A stretch of 57,222 nucleotides of DNA from Myxococcota bacterium (GCA_023150805.1 JAKLKF010000037.1:1-57222); one strand, 5' to 3'. Shown: positions 40,746-50,000, numbered from the stretch's first letter. Made by a program: numbers and translations. The notes: generated by a model not told the origin, from the letters alone.

Positions 40746-40763
40746 GGGAGGGCGAACCCTCCC
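40746..40763 (-). terminator. Hairpin between GT39-like gene and tRNA-Leu
   Basis: A perfect 7-base stem, GGGAGGG (40746-40752) and CCCTCCC (40757-40763), with a CGAA tetraloop. It lies about 80 bases past the stop of the GT39-like gene on the minus strand. The sequence after it (ACGTTCTCTGG) is only weakly T-rich, so this is either a poor terminator or a processing site ahead of the tRNA. Confidence 0.4.
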
Positions 40764-40841
40764 GGTTGGCACGCAGTGCTTATTGCCCGGCGCGCCGACG
40801 GTCAAGGGCGCAGCCGAGGGAAGGGTCGAGGAGCCCGATGA

Positions 40842-42770
40842 TCACGGGCTCGGCGAGGGGTCCAGCCGGTAGACGCGGGTGCCACCCTGCTGGTGGATCA
40901 GGGTGGCCTGGGTCAGCAGCAGCGCCTCGAGCTGGTCCAGCGGCGCCTGCATGGTGGCCTGCCGCTCGGTCTCGGACAGGAAGGGGTAGACCGAGGGCAG
41001 GAAGCGCACCGAGCCCACCAGCAGGTGGGTGGCCCCGGCGGCGCGCAGGTCGTCGAGCGCGTGGGGGCCGCGGGTCAGCAGCCAGTGGCGGGCGGGGACG
41101 TGGTCCTCGACGCTGCCCAGCAGGGTCGGGCGGTCCACCAGGGCCGTCGACCAGTCGAAGAGCAAGGCGACGACGGCGTCCGGGGGCAGGTGGCGGTTGG
41201 CCCAGGCCACCGAGGCCGCGGGGGGGTGCAGGCGCGCCTGGAAGCGCGCGGGATCCTCGTGGCCCATGGCGGCGGGCAGGCGGTCGGCGGCGCGCTGGAG
41301 CTGGGGTCCCAGGTTGGCGGGCAGGCCGGCCAGCAGGCACAGCAGGACCAGGCGGCGGGCCAGGCGCGGCGGGCCGGCGGGGGGGGCCGCGGGCAGGCCG
41401 GCGGCCAGGGCCAGCGCCAGCAGGGGCAGGCCGGGCAGCAGGTAGCGCAGCCAGTGGGGGCCGAGCGCCCAGAACAGGGCGGGGGCGAGGGCGGCCAGCA
41501 GCAGCCGCCGGGCGAGGGGGCCCCGGGGGTCGGGCGGGGCAGGCCAGGGCAGGGCGGCCAGCAGCGCCGCGGGCAGCAGGGCCAGGAAGGCGGGCGAGAG
41601 GCGGCCCAGGAAGCGGAAGCCGTCGAGCTGCGCGGTCATCACCGCGTTCCAGGGCAGGGCCAGCATCGCCGCGAGGTCCCGGCCGGCGCCGTACTTCTCC
41701 AGGTACTGGAAGCGCAGGCCCAGGGCGCCGGGGGCGTCGGGGTGCAGCGGCGCGGTGGGCCAGCCCGCGAAGGGGAAGAGCGGGTGCAGGCCCTCGACGG
41801 CGTTGCGCAGCCACCAGGGGCTCACCAGCAGCAGCGCCCCCAGGCCGGCCAGGACCCGGGCCCGCCAGGGCAGGCGTGCGGCGAGGAGCGCGCCCGCCAC
41901 GGCGCCCCCGGCCGTGTACTTCACGCCCAGGGCCATGCCGCCGGCCAGGGCCAGGGGCAGGGCGCGCCCGCGCAGGCCGGCGTCCAGCGCGGCCAGGGCG
42001 GCCAGGGCGGCGGGCAGGTCGTTGGCCGCCAGGCCGGCGGTCTGCAGGTAGGTGGCGCTGCCGGCCAGGAGCAGGGCCGCCACCTCGCCGCCGCGGCCCA
42101 GCCAGGCCCGCGCCACCAGGCGGGTGCCCTCCAGGCACAGCGCGGCCAGCAGCAGGTGGAACAGGCGCGGCGCGCCCTGCCCGCCCAGGGCCAGCAGGCT
42201 GGCGTAGACCAGGTGCAGGCCCTGGGGCCGGCTGCCGTCGGGGTGCAGCGGTCCGCCGACCAGGCGCCCCTCGGCCAGGATCTGCGAGGGCAGGGCCAGG
42301 TGCTGGTACAGCTCGTCGGTGTCCACGGGCGGCGCCAGCGCGTCGACCAGGCCGGGCAGCAGCACGACGGCGCCGACCAGCAGGGCCACCGCCGGCGGCC
42401 GCGGCAGGCGCAGGGCCGGGCGCGCCAGCCAGCCCGCGGCCAGCACCGCGGGGATCGCGCGGGCCACCGCCGGCGAGAGCAGGCCCGGCGCGGCCAGCAG
42501 CAGGCCCAGCAGGCCCCACAGCAGCAGGCCGAGCACGGTGGCATGCAGCAGGCCGCGCTCGTCCTCGAGCAGGTCGGGTGCCAGGCGCTGGAGCAGGGCC
42601 CCGCCCGCACCGGCGGCGCCCAGGAGGCCGGCCAGCGCGGCGCCTCCGCCCAGCGCGGCGCCCTGCCAGGCCGCGGCCGTGGGGCCCGCGGGGTCCAGGA
42701 CCAGGAAGGCGCCCGCGGCGCCGAGGGTGCCCAGGCCCACCAGGGTGGAGGTCGCGGTCGCGCGGGTCAT
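40842..42770 (-). CDS. GT39/ArnT-like membrane glycosyltransferase
   Basis: A 642-residue inner-membrane protein with about ten to twelve helices. VDTDELYQHLALPSQI in a loop after the third or fourth helix resembles the acidic catalytic motif of polyprenyl-phosphate sugar transferases (PMT/ArnT family), as does NDLPAALAALAALD. A C-terminal soluble part (~540-642) follows. Such enzymes move sugars from lipid carriers to lipid or protein outside the membrane. Donor and acceptor are unknown. ATG at 42770 overlaps the stop of the upstream gene (ATGA). Confidence 0.7.
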   Translation of the reverse strand: MTRATATSTLVGLGTLGAAGAFLVLDPAGPTAAAWQGAALGGGAALAGLLGAAGAGGALLQRLAPDLLEDERGLLHATVLGLLLWGLLGLLLAAPGLLSPAVARAIPAVLAAGWLARPALRLPRPPAVALLVGAVVLLPGLVDALAPPVDTDELYQHLALPSQILAEGRLVGGPLHPDGSRPQGLHLVYASLLALGGQGAPRLFHLLLAALCLEGTRLVARAWLGRGGEVAALLLAGSATYLQTAGLAANDLPAALAALAALDAGLRGRALPLALAGGMALGVKYTAGGAVAGALLAARLPWRARVLAGLGALLLVSPWWLRNAVEGLHPLFPFAGWPTAPLHPDAPGALGLRFQYLEKYGAGRDLAAMLALPWNAVMTAQLDGFRFLGRLSPAFLALLPAALLAALPWPAPPDPRGPLARRLLLAALAPALFWALGPHWLRYLLPGLPLLALALAAGLPAAPPAGPPRLARRLVLLCLLAGLPANLGPQLQRAADRLPAAMGHEDPARFQARLHPPAASVAWANRHLPPDAVVALLFDWSTALVDRPTLLGSVEDHVPARHWLLTRGPHALDDLRAAGATHLLVGSVRFLPSVYPFLSETERQATMQAPLDQLEALLLTQATLIHQQGGTRVYRLDPSPSP

Positions 42771-43708
42771 GGCGCCAGGGCTCCGGCGGCCGCGCCGTCC
42801 GGCGGATCGGCCGCGGTGCGCAGCCAGGGCTGGTCCCCCTCCCGGTACAGCAGCCAGGGCCCGAAGCGCGAGGGCCAGCGCTGGTGTCCTGGGCCAGCCG
42901 CGTCCAGCCCGTCGCTGCACCGGATGTCCACGCCGTCGCGCGCGCCCTCGGGCCCCGGCGCGGGCCGCTCCTCCCAGCAGGCCACCTGCCCCCACAGCGT
43001 CGGCGGCGCGCTGAAGCCGGTGTCGACCGGCAGGCGGCGCGCCTCGCCGGTGCGCGTGTCCTGGATCACCAGGGCGCCGGGCTCGACCCAGGCCAGGGTG
43101 TCCCCGCTGCCGACGACGTGGCGCTGGTGACCGGGACCGGCCGACAGCGGGCGCGGCGCCGGGTCCTGCTCGTCGAGGGGCAGCATCCAGACGTCCTCGC
43201 CGTCGGTCCCTCCGTCCTCGACCCAGGCCAGGACCTGCCCGGCCAGCGCCGGGGGGTACCAGCCCACCGGGTGGGCCGGGTGCGTGGTCCGCACGCGGTC
43301 CTCCAGCGCCCAGGCCGACACGCGGTCCTCGGCCAGCAGGGCGCCGCGCGCGCCGTCCGTGGCGGGGGGCGCCAGGGTCGGCGTGCGGACCTGCGGCAGG
43401 TCGAGCAGGGTCGCGCCCGCCTCGTCCAGGCGGATCACCCCGGCGACCGGGCCGACCAGCAGCAGCAGCCCCTCGGCCAGGCCGGGGGCCTCGGCCGGCA
43501 CCGGCAGGCGCAGCTCGACCCCGGTCCGCAGTGACAGGGCGCGGTCGACCCGGCCCTCGGGACCGCAGCCGACCACCCACGGGCCGGCCAGCGCCGGGTA
43601 GCGCGCGTCGAGACAGGCATGGTCGAGCCCGTGCAGCGGGATGGCCACCCCGGGCGCGCCGACCGCGGCCCGGGCGGGGCCCGCTCCGCCCCCGACGATC
43701 AAGGCCAC
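42767..43708 (-). CDS. Exported protein, unknown, propeller-like
   Basis: About 313 residues, with a weak signal-like start (MALIVGGGAGPARAAVG). The mature part repeats a strand pattern with GQVLAWVEDGG, DTLAWVEPGAL and GPWLLYREGDQ, resembling the repeats of TolB-like propellers, but no family is certain. GTG at 43708 was chosen. A CTG at 43732 would overlap the upstream stop as CTGA and give a better n-region (MSRVRGGL). It is coupled by ATGA to the GT39-like gene and lies downstream of two PKD lipoproteins. Confidence 0.55.
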   Translation of the reverse strand: MALIVGGGAGPARAAVGAPGVAIPLHGLDHACLDARYPALAGPWVVGCGPEGRVDRALSLRTGVELRLPVPAEAPGLAEGLLLLVGPVAGVIRLDEAGATLLDLPQVRTPTLAPPATDGARGALLAEDRVSAWALEDRVRTTHPAHPVGWYPPALAGQVLAWVEDGGTDGEDVWMLPLDEQDPAPRPLSAGPGHQRHVVGSGDTLAWVEPGALVIQDTRTGEARRLPVDTGFSAPPTLWGQVACWEERPAPGPEGARDGVDIRCSDGLDAAGPGHQRWPSRFGPWLLYREGDQPWLRTAADPPDGAAAGALAP

Positions 43709-43728
43709 CAGGCCGCCGCGGACGCGGC

Positions 43729-45108
43729 TCAGGTGCCCGTATCGGGCGTGTAGACCTCGCCGCAGCAGCTCACGTGGATGACGAGTTCGTCCTCGCCCGT
43801 CTCCAGCGGGCAGTCGGTCGCCTGGAGCTTGACGCGGTACTCGGTGATCTCGCACTCGTCGGGGACCCGGGGGCTGGCGCCGTTGAGGTACACGCTGGTC
43901 AGGATCTCGTCGGTGGGGCCGGCGAAGTCGATGTTGCCCGAGACCTCGGACCACAGCACCGTCGTGGCGTCCCCCTCGGCGTCGGTGATCCGCACGTCGT
44001 CGCCGATGTCCACCGTGACCCCCTCGCAGGAGCCGCACTCCCAGCGCACGGGCCCGTCGGGGCTGCACAGCGCGGTGCCCGCGTTCACCTCGACCCGCAG
44101 GCCGGCGTCGACCACCGGCGGGGTGTTGGCGAAGCGCTCGGCCACCTGGGCGGTGATCGTGTCCGGCGCCGACCACTCCGAGCCGTCGTTGACGGCCAGG
44201 CTGAAGACGTAGGTGCCGGCGATGTCGGGGTAGAAGGTCGTCGTCGCCGCCTCGCGGTCGCCGAAGGTGTAGTTGTCCACCGCCGAGCCTTCCGGCGCGC
44301 TCTGCAGCGACCACATGAAGCCCAGCGGGTCGCCGTTGAGGTCGTAGGATGCGCTGCCGTCCAGCGTCAGGTCCATGCAGTCCTGGCCGTCGCCGATGTC
44401 GTCTCCGGCCACGGCGACCGGGGCCGTGGGATCGCCCGTGGACACCAGGACGAAGGCGGCGTCGGCCACCGAGTCGGCGAAGCCGTTGTTGACCGTGAGG
44501 GCGGCGACGTAGACGCCGCCGACGTCGGCCGTGAGCGAGGGCGTCGCGGTGTCCGCGCCGGCCAGGGTGGCCTCGCTGCCGGCCGGCACGCTGGCGAGCA
44601 CCCACTGGTAGGTCAGGTCCAGGCCCAGCGGGTCGTAGGAGCTGCCGCCGTTGAGGGTCACTGCGACCCCCACCTCGCCCTCGACGTCGGCACCGGCGTT
44701 GGCGACCGGCACGCTGCCGTCCTCGACCTCGACCACCGTGTAGTCGGGCAGCGAGACCTGCCCCGCGGCGTCCCGCACCTCCAGCCGCACCACGTACACG
44801 CCGGCGGCGTCGGGCAGGAAGCTGGTGCCCGAGGCGCCCTCGGTGTTGTTGTTGAGGAAGACCGAGGTGTTGCCGGCCAGCGAGGACGCGGGCGGCACGT
44901 GGTCGAAGGCCCAGTGGTAGGAGATGGCGTCGCCATCGGGGTCGTAGGAGCCGCTGCCGTCCAGGTTGACCCGCGCGGTGCCCGAGCCGGCGACGTTGGC
45001 GCCGGCGTTGGCGACGGGGATCTCGTTGACGTCCTCGGGCTCGTCGCCCTTGTCACCACAACCGGCGAGCAGACCGGTGAGCATCAGCACCAGCGAGGGG
45101 ACAGCCAT
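43729..45108 (-). CDS. PKD-domain lipoprotein
   Basis: A 459-residue lipoprotein: lipobox LLAGC, acidic linker (GDKGDEPEDVNE), then at least three Ig-like PKD repeats, each beginning VAxAGxDV or similar and containing a LDGSxSYDPDGD turn (GSGSYDPDGDA, GSASYDLNGDP). The C-terminal ~120 residues are Cys-rich (WECGSCEG, HVSCCGEV). PKD domains mediate surface protein contacts. ATG at 45108. It is the paralogue of the gene at 45141-46508, 32 bases away on the same strand. Confidence 0.8.
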   Translation of the reverse strand: MAVPSLVLMLTGLLAGCGDKGDEPEDVNEIPVANAGANVAGSGTARVNLDGSGSYDPDGDAISYHWAFDHVPPASSLAGNTSVFLNNNTEGASGTSFLPDAAGVYVVRLEVRDAAGQVSLPDYTVVEVEDGSVPVANAGADVEGEVGVAVTLNGGSSYDPLGLDLTYQWVLASVPAGSEATLAGADTATPSLTADVGGVYVAALTVNNGFADSVADAAFVLVSTGDPTAPVAVAGDDIGDGQDCMDLTLDGSASYDLNGDPLGFMWSLQSAPEGSAVDNYTFGDREAATTTFYPDIAGTYVFSLAVNDGSEWSAPDTITAQVAERFANTPPVVDAGLRVEVNAGTALCSPDGPVRWECGSCEGVTVDIGDDVRITDAEGDATTVLWSEVSGNIDFAGPTDEILTSVYLNGASPRVPDECEITEYRVKLQATDCPLETGEDELVIHVSCCGEVYTPDTGT

Positions 45109-45140
45109 GTTCGGGCTCCGGATGGGGGTGGCGGCGTCGG

Positions 45141-46508
45141 CTACTCGCCGAGGTACTCGCCCGTGCAGGTGTAGGTGACGGTGATCGTGTCGGCGTCGGC
45201 GTCCACACAGTCCCGGGCCGTCAGCGTGGCCTGGGCCTCGATCGTGTTGGCGACGCCGAACTCGCTCGGCTGGGCCGGGAAGACGATGTCGGTGACGGCC
45301 GAGTGGTCGTTGGAGAAGGACACCGAGGCCAGGTCCGCGGTCCACTGGTAGGTCAGCGGGTCGCCGTCGGGATCGTAGGTCGCGCCGCCGTCCAGCAGGG
45401 TGCTGGCCTCGGGGCAGTCGCCGCAGGTCCAGACGTAGGAGCTGGAGGCGCAGTCACCCACGGCCTCCAGGCGCTGGTCCGACCCGGCGTTGGCCACCGG
45501 CGTCGTGTTGGTGGACTCGTCGGCGATCACCAGGGTGACGACGTCGGGCGCCGACCAGATCGTGCCGTCGTGGACCTGCAGCTCGAAGGTGTAGGTCCCG
45601 GCCAGGTCCCAGGTGACCAGGGGCTCGGCCGAGGTCGTGTCGTTGAAGCTGGCCTCGCTGACGGTCGAGCCCGCGGGCACCCCGACGACGCTCCACTGGT
45701 AGGTGATCGCGTCGCCGTCCAGGTCGTAGCTGCCCCAGCCGTTGAGCTGCAGCGGGTTGTCGGTGCAGAAGGGGAGCTCGACGCTCTCGCCGGCGTCGGC
45801 CTCGGGCAGGCGGTTGCCGTCGGCCACGTTCACGCTGCAGTAGTCGGGGGCCGACCAGTTGGCGCCGTCGCTGACGACCAGGCTCATCAGGTAGAGGCCG
45901 CCGCAGTCCGCCGCGAAGGAGGGGGTGGCCGTCTCGGCGTTGTAGACGTCGGTCGTCTCCAGCTCCGAGCAGTCGGGCGCCACGGCGAGCGACCAGGAGT
46001 AGCTGAGCGGGCTGCCTTCGGGGTCCGACGAGGCCGAGCCGTCCAGCTCCACGCGCTCTTCCACCCGGGCGCCGAGGTTCTCGCCGCAGTCGGCGACCGG
46101 GGCGGCGTTCCCGCTCTCGACGCTGATGACGACGAGGTCGGCGGCGCTGGTGCCCGATGGGTCGGTGATGGTCAGGCCGACGACGTACTCGCCCACCACG
46201 TCCGGGGTGAAGCTGGTGGTGACCGCGTCCGGGCCGCCGTCGGCGGAGAAGGCCGCGTCGGTCAGGCGGGACTCGACCGGCACCCGCTCGAAGGTCCACT
46301 CGTAGCTGGCGCTGCCGGCGTCGCGGTAGGCGGCGCACACGGTGCTGGCGCTGCCGTCCAGCGTGATGGCGCCGCCCAGGATGCCGGCGGCGTCGACGCC
46401 CGCGCTGGCGGTCGAGACGGTGCACTCCGCTGCGGTGTCCTCGTCCTTGTCACCGCAGGCGGCGAGCAGGACGGGGAGGAGCAGGGCGGCGCGGGAGAGG
46501 GTCTGCAT
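45141..46508 (-). CDS. PKD-domain lipoprotein, tandem paralogue
   Basis: A 455-residue lipoprotein with lipobox LLAAC and linker GDKDEDTAAE, then about four PKD-like repeats (LDGSASTVC, LDGSASSDPEG, LNGWGSYDLDGDA, LDGGATYDPDGDP) and a Cys-rich C-terminus (WTCGDCPE and TYTCTGEY). The C-terminal WxCGxC motif is shared with its downstream neighbour, so the pair arose by duplication. Cell-surface display is likely. ATG at 46508. The 117-base gap to the divergent gene contains promoter-like TAGTGTAGG. Confidence 0.8.
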   Translation of the reverse strand: MQTLSRAALLLPVLLAACGDKDEDTAAECTVSTASAGVDAAGILGGAITLDGSASTVCAAYRDAGSASYEWTFERVPVESRLTDAAFSADGGPDAVTTSFTPDVVGEYVVGLTITDPSGTSAADLVVISVESGNAAPVADCGENLGARVEERVELDGSASSDPEGSPLSYSWSLAVAPDCSELETTDVYNAETATPSFAADCGGLYLMSLVVSDGANWSAPDYCSVNVADGNRLPEADAGESVELPFCTDNPLQLNGWGSYDLDGDAITYQWSVVGVPAGSTVSEASFNDTTSAEPLVTWDLAGTYTFELQVHDGTIWSAPDVVTLVIADESTNTTPVANAGSDQRLEAVGDCASSSYVWTCGDCPEASTLLDGGATYDPDGDPLTYQWTADLASVSFSNDHSAVTDIVFPAQPSEFGVANTIEAQATLTARDCVDADADTITVTYTCTGEYLGE

Positions 46509-46625
46509 GTTGGCTCCGGCGGGGACGCGGGTCGGAGTGCGGGCCGCCGCCCGACGCCACGACCTGGGTCGCGGAGGCGGACGGCGAGCCTTGCGTAGTG
46601 TAGGAGCGGCCTGAGGTCACCGTCA

Positions 46626-47456
46626 ATGGACGTCCCTACCATGGGCTGGAGTGCCGTGCCCGTCCTGGCGCTCTCGATGCTGGCAGGCCTGTCGGCGCAG
46701 GCGGCGCCGGCCGAGGAGGCCGACGCGCGCGGGCCCGCCGAGGAGGGGGTGGCGCTGCGGGGGGGCGGTGGCCTGCAAGACGGCTCGGTCCCTGCGTTTC
46801 GGGCGGCGAGCCGCGACCGGCTGGCGGGCTGGGCGCAGGTGGCCTGGACCCCGGACCCGCTGCTGACCGCCTGGATCCACGGCGGCGTCGCCCGCGACCG
46901 GGCCCCGACCGGGACGGTCTGGACCGGGCCCACCGCCTTGACGCTGGGCAGCCGCCTGCGCCCGCTGGCCGGCGCCCGGGCAGGCGCGGCGGCGGGGGAG
47001 CCGGCGGCCGTCGACCTCGCCCTGAGCTGGTGGGCGGGGGTGCCGCTCGCGGCCGACCGGGGCGCCGTCGACAGCGACGAGACGGACATCTCCTTCGCGG
47101 TCGAGGCCGGGCGTGCCCTCGGCGCCCTGCGCCTCGACGGCTCCCTGGGCCTGGCGATCCTGGGCAACCCCCTGCGCCTGGCCAACCAGGACGACCAGCC
47201 GCTGGCCGGGCTGCTGCTGACCTGGGCCGGCGCCCCGGCCGGCCCTCGCCCCTGGGAGCTGCACGCCCGCGCCGGGGGCAGCCTGCGGACCCCCCGGAAC
47301 CCCGCCCGCACCGAGGCGGCGCTGGGCCTGGAGCTGCGCTGCCCGCTACAGGCGGGGCTGGAGGCCGCCGCCGGCCTCTCGCCCGCCGCCCCCGACCTGG
47401 GGCTGGATGCCTGGGTGGGCTGGGGCACGGCTTGCCGGCACCGGACGCGCGATTAG
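46626..47456 (+). CDS. Exported beta-barrel-like protein
   Basis: A 276-residue protein with a signal peptide (residues ~6-27, ending AQA) and a body of alternating hydrophobic strands with aromatic ends (LTAWIHGGVARD, DLALSWWAGVPLA, LDGSLGLAIL, ELHARAGGSLR, GLDAWVGWG). This suggests an outer membrane channel or transporter-like barrel. It lacks a terminal Phe. ATG at 46626; ATG at 46641 is also possible. I do not recognise the family. It is divergent from the PKD lipoproteins. Confidence 0.55.
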   Translation: MDVPTMGWSAVPVLALSMLAGLSAQAAPAEEADARGPAEEGVALRGGGGLQDGSVPAFRAASRDRLAGWAQVAWTPDPLLTAWIHGGVARDRAPTGTVWTGPTALTLGSRLRPLAGARAGAAAGEPAAVDLALSWWAGVPLAADRGAVDSDETDISFAVEAGRALGALRLDGSLGLAILGNPLRLANQDDQPLAGLLLTWAGAPAGPRPWELHARAGGSLRTPRNPARTEAALGLELRCPLQAGLEAAAGLSPAAPDLGLDAWVGWGTACRHRTRD

Positions 47457-47521
47457 CATCCCCCGCGCTTCGGACCCGGCGGTCGCCGGCGGGGCGATGC
47501 CCCAGGTGCTCGGGAGCGGCG

Positions 47522-48241
47522 ATGGGCTTCTTCGACTTCCTCTTCGGCGGTGACGAGGCGCAGATCAAGCGCCACGCCAAGCGCATCGTCAACCTCAACG
47601 CCCAGGGAGAGGACCGCGACGCCAGCGCCCAGTGGCTGGCCGAGAACGGCAGCGACGAGGCCATCGCCGCCCTGCTCAACCGCTTCACGGTCAAGTACGA
47701 GCAGGGCATGAAGGACGCCGCCGAGAAGGAGAACGTCTACCGGCTGTTGATCGACCTGGGGCCCAAGGTCGTCGCGCCGGTCAAGGCCTGGGCCCGCACC
47801 AACCAGAACTTTGCCCAGCCCCTGCGCCTGGTGGAGCACTTCGAGGGTCCCGACGCCGCCGTCGAGCTGCTCCTCGAGATGCTGGCCAAGGAGTCCGACC
47901 CCTTCAAGCCCGAGAAGAAGCGCCAGATCCTCATCCACCTCGCCGACTTCCGCGACCCGCGCGTGCTCCAGGGCGCCCGGGCCTGCGTGACCGACTTCGA
48001 CGAGGGCGTGCGCTACGCGGCCTGCGACGCCATCCTGGCCCAGGAGGCCCAGGACGAGGAGATCCGCGGCGTGCTGCGCGGGATCCTGGCCGACCCCGAC
48101 GAGGACAGCAACCGGATGAAGGTCCGCATCGCCGAGGCCTTCCACCAGCGTGGCTGGTCCCTGGGGGCGGCGGCCGCCGCTGTCGCCACCCAGCCGCCGC
48201 ACGGCTGGAAGGTCCAGGGAGACCGGCTGGTCCGGGCCTGA
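47522..48241 (+). CDS. HEAT-repeat-like cytoplasmic protein
   Basis: A 239-residue all-helical protein starting MGFFDFLFGG, with repeats (RHAKRIVNLNAQ; AIAALLNRFTVKYEQ; FRDPRVLQGARACVTDFDEGVRYAACDAIL) that fit HEAT helices, including the DPRV turn. No signal sequence. Its basic and acidic faces suggest a protein-binding role. ATG at 47522 has a GGGAG site upstream and is the natural start; the frame extends upstream only over the previous gene. Convergent with the asparaginase gene. Confidence 0.7.
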   Translation: MGFFDFLFGGDEAQIKRHAKRIVNLNAQGEDRDASAQWLAENGSDEAIAALLNRFTVKYEQGMKDAAEKENVYRLLIDLGPKVVAPVKAWARTNQNFAQPLRLVEHFEGPDAAVELLLEMLAKESDPFKPEKKRQILIHLADFRDPRVLQGARACVTDFDEGVRYAACDAILAQEAQDEEIRGVLRGILADPDEDSNRMKVRIAEAFHQRGWSLGAAAAAVATQPPHGWKVQGDRLVRA

Positions 48242-48250
48242 CCGGCCGCC

Positions 48251-49273
48251 TCAGGCTGGCGCGGGCGTGCACTCGCCGGCGATGGGGCAGGGGAAGCGAT
48301 CGGCCAGCCCCTGCCGGTCCAGCCCCTGGCCCAGCAGCCACATCGCCTTGACCACGGCCGCCTCGACGGTGTGGTCCAGGCCGTAGATCGCGCCCGCGTC
48401 GCGCGCGGCCGCGCTGCCCTGGTAGCGGCCCGCCACCGCGCTGCCCGAGCGGCACTGGCTCAGGACGATGACGGCCACCCCGCGCGCGCTGACCTCGGCG
48501 ATGGCCTGGGGCCAGCGCGAGGCGGGCAGGTTGCCCTCGCCGAAGCCCAGCAGCAGCACCGCTCGCGCGCCGGTGTCGACCAGGGCGTGCAGGGCGCGCG
48601 GGTCCTGGCCGGGCACCAGGTGCAGCACGGCGACGTCGGGGCGGAAGCCCGCCTGGAGCTGGAAGGGCCCCGGCTGCCGCAGGGCAGGGGCCTCGGGCAC
48701 CACGTCCACCCCTACCCGCAACAGCGGCGGGAAGTTGGGCGAGGCGAAGGCGTCATAGGCCTGGATCGAGACCTTGGAGGCGCGGTTGCCCCGGAAGAGG
48801 CGGTCGCCGAAGAACAGGCCCACCTCGGGCAGGTCGAGCGTCGCGCACATCGCCGAGTGCACCAGGTTGGCCCTCGCGTCCGTGCGCAGCTCGGCGATCG
48901 GCCGCTGGCTGCCGGTGAGCACGACCGGTCGGTCCAGCCCGCGCAGCATGTAGCTGAGCGCCGCGGCGGTGTAGGCCATCGTGTCCGTGCCGTGCAGCAC
49001 GACGAAGCCGTCGTAGCGCTCCCGGCCGCGCGCCACCTCGGCCGCGATGCGCTCCCACAGGGCCGGGGACATGTCGCTGGAGTCGATGGCGCAGACCAGG
49101 CAGGCCTCGATGTCGGCGAGGTCCTCCAGGCCGCGCACGTAGGGCAGCACGTGCCGATCGTAGTGGTCGGGCTCCAGCGGCCCGGGGTGGCTGCGGCGCA
49201 CCATCGAGAGCGTGCCGCCGGTGTGCAGGAAGAGCAGGCGGCGGCGGGCGCGTGCAGAGGCCGTGCCCGGCAT
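48251..49273 (-). CDS. L-asparaginase (type I-like)
   Basis: A 340-residue asparaginase. LLFLHTGGTLSM carries the first catalytic Thr (TGGT motif) and VVLHGTDTMAYTA the second Thr-Asp pair; VLTGSQRPIAELRTDARANL is a further signature. It hydrolyses asparagine to aspartate and ammonia. There is no signal peptide, consistent with the cytoplasmic AnsA type. ATG at 49273 was chosen because it overlaps the stop of the preceding Cys-rich lipoprotein gene (TGATG). That pairing of an amidase with two small lipoproteins is odd. Confidence 0.85.
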   Translation of the reverse strand: MPGTASARARRRLLFLHTGGTLSMVRRSHPGPLEPDHYDRHVLPYVRGLEDLADIEACLVCAIDSSDMSPALWERIAAEVARGRERYDGFVVLHGTDTMAYTAAALSYMLRGLDRPVVLTGSQRPIAELRTDARANLVHSAMCATLDLPEVGLFFGDRLFRGNRASKVSIQAYDAFASPNFPPLLRVGVDVVPEAPALRQPGPFQLQAGFRPDVAVLHLVPGQDPRALHALVDTGARAVLLLGFGEGNLPASRWPQAIAEVSARGVAVIVLSQCRSGSAVAGRYQGSAAARDAGAIYGLDHTVEAAVVKAMWLLGQGLDRQGLADRFPCPIAGECTPAPA

Positions 49274-49578
49274 CACCACACGTACAGGTCGGGGTCGTAG
49301 CAGGCGCCCTCGGCGATGTCGACGCACTCCTCGTCCCGGACGCAGCGCTTGACGTCCGCCAGCGCCTCGCGGGCCTGCAGGTCCTCCCAGTCCTCGTACA
49401 GGCGCTCCTGGATCTCGCAGGCCGCCTGGCACTCCTCCAGTCCCTGGCGCGGCGTGTCGACCTCCTCGCAGTCCAAGAGCTTCCTGCAGGTCTGCTTGCA
49501 GGTCGGCTCGCAGGCCGCCAGCGGCGCGGCCAAAAGGACCAGCGCCAGGGCGCGGGCGGCGATGCGGTGCGCGGCCAT
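49273..49578 (-). CDS. Small Cys-rich lipoprotein
   Basis: A 101-residue lipoprotein: signal, lipobox LAAC, then eight further Cys in mature sequence (CEPTCKQTCRKLLDCEE, CQAACE, CVRDEEC, GACYDP). Spacing of Cys pairs suggests disulphides. It shares the CxxxCxKLxxxEC arrangement with its upstream neighbour at 49578-50000, and both are co-translated (TGATG junctions). ATG at 49578 gives MAAHRIAARALALV. Function unknown. Confidence 0.7.
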   Translation of the reverse strand: MAAHRIAARALALVLLAAPLAACEPTCKQTCRKLLDCEEVDTPRQGLEECQAACEIQERLYEDWEDLQAREALADVKRCVRDEECVDIAEGACYDPDLYVW

Positions 49579-50000
49579 CAGAAGTGCGGCAGGCACATCT
49601 TGGGGCCGTCGGTGACGCCGTCGCCGTCCTGGTCTCCCTTGATGTTCTCGCAGGAGGTCTGGTCGATGCAGTCCATCCACAGCGCCGCGTCCCGGTCCGT
49701 GTTGATCGTGATCGCGCTGCTGCTGGAGGTGGGCGCGAAGGGGTCGTAGCCGGCGGTCACCTCGCCGGGGTTGTCCAGCGCCTCCTGGCAGACGTCGACG
49801 CAGTCGCTGAGCAGGTCGTTCTGCGACTGGCCGGCCGCGGAGATGTTGCACTCCTCGCGGTAGAGCTTGTCGCAGGCCGAGTAGCAGTCGGGCCCGCAGC
49901 CCGTCCCGGCCAGGGCGACGCCCGCCAGGGCCAGGGTGGTGAGCGCGGTGGCGGGCCGAGCCGGCAGGGCGGGCAGGGCGCGGAAGGGGAGCGCGGGCAT
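49578..50000 (-). CDS. Cys-rich lipoprotein with a calcium-binding-like loop
   Basis: A 140-residue lipoprotein. The N-terminus is signal-like, ending LAGTGC. The mature part contains CYSACDKLYREECN and CVDVCQEAL Cys pairs, an internal Cys-x(n)-Cys pair around TSCENIKG, and DQDGDGVTDG near the end, the D-x-D-x-D-G pattern of calcium-binding thrombospondin-3 or EF-hand-like loops. It is related to the downstream lipoprotein by the Cys pattern. ATG at 50000. Divergent from the glycosyltransferase gene by 135 bases. Confidence 0.7.
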   Translation of the reverse strand: MPALPFRALPALPARPATALTTLALAGVALAGTGCGPDCYSACDKLYREECNISAAGQSQNDLLSDCVDVCQEALDNPGEVTAGYDPFAPTSSSSAITINTDRDAALWMDCIDQTSCENIKGDQDGDGVTDGPKMCLPHF

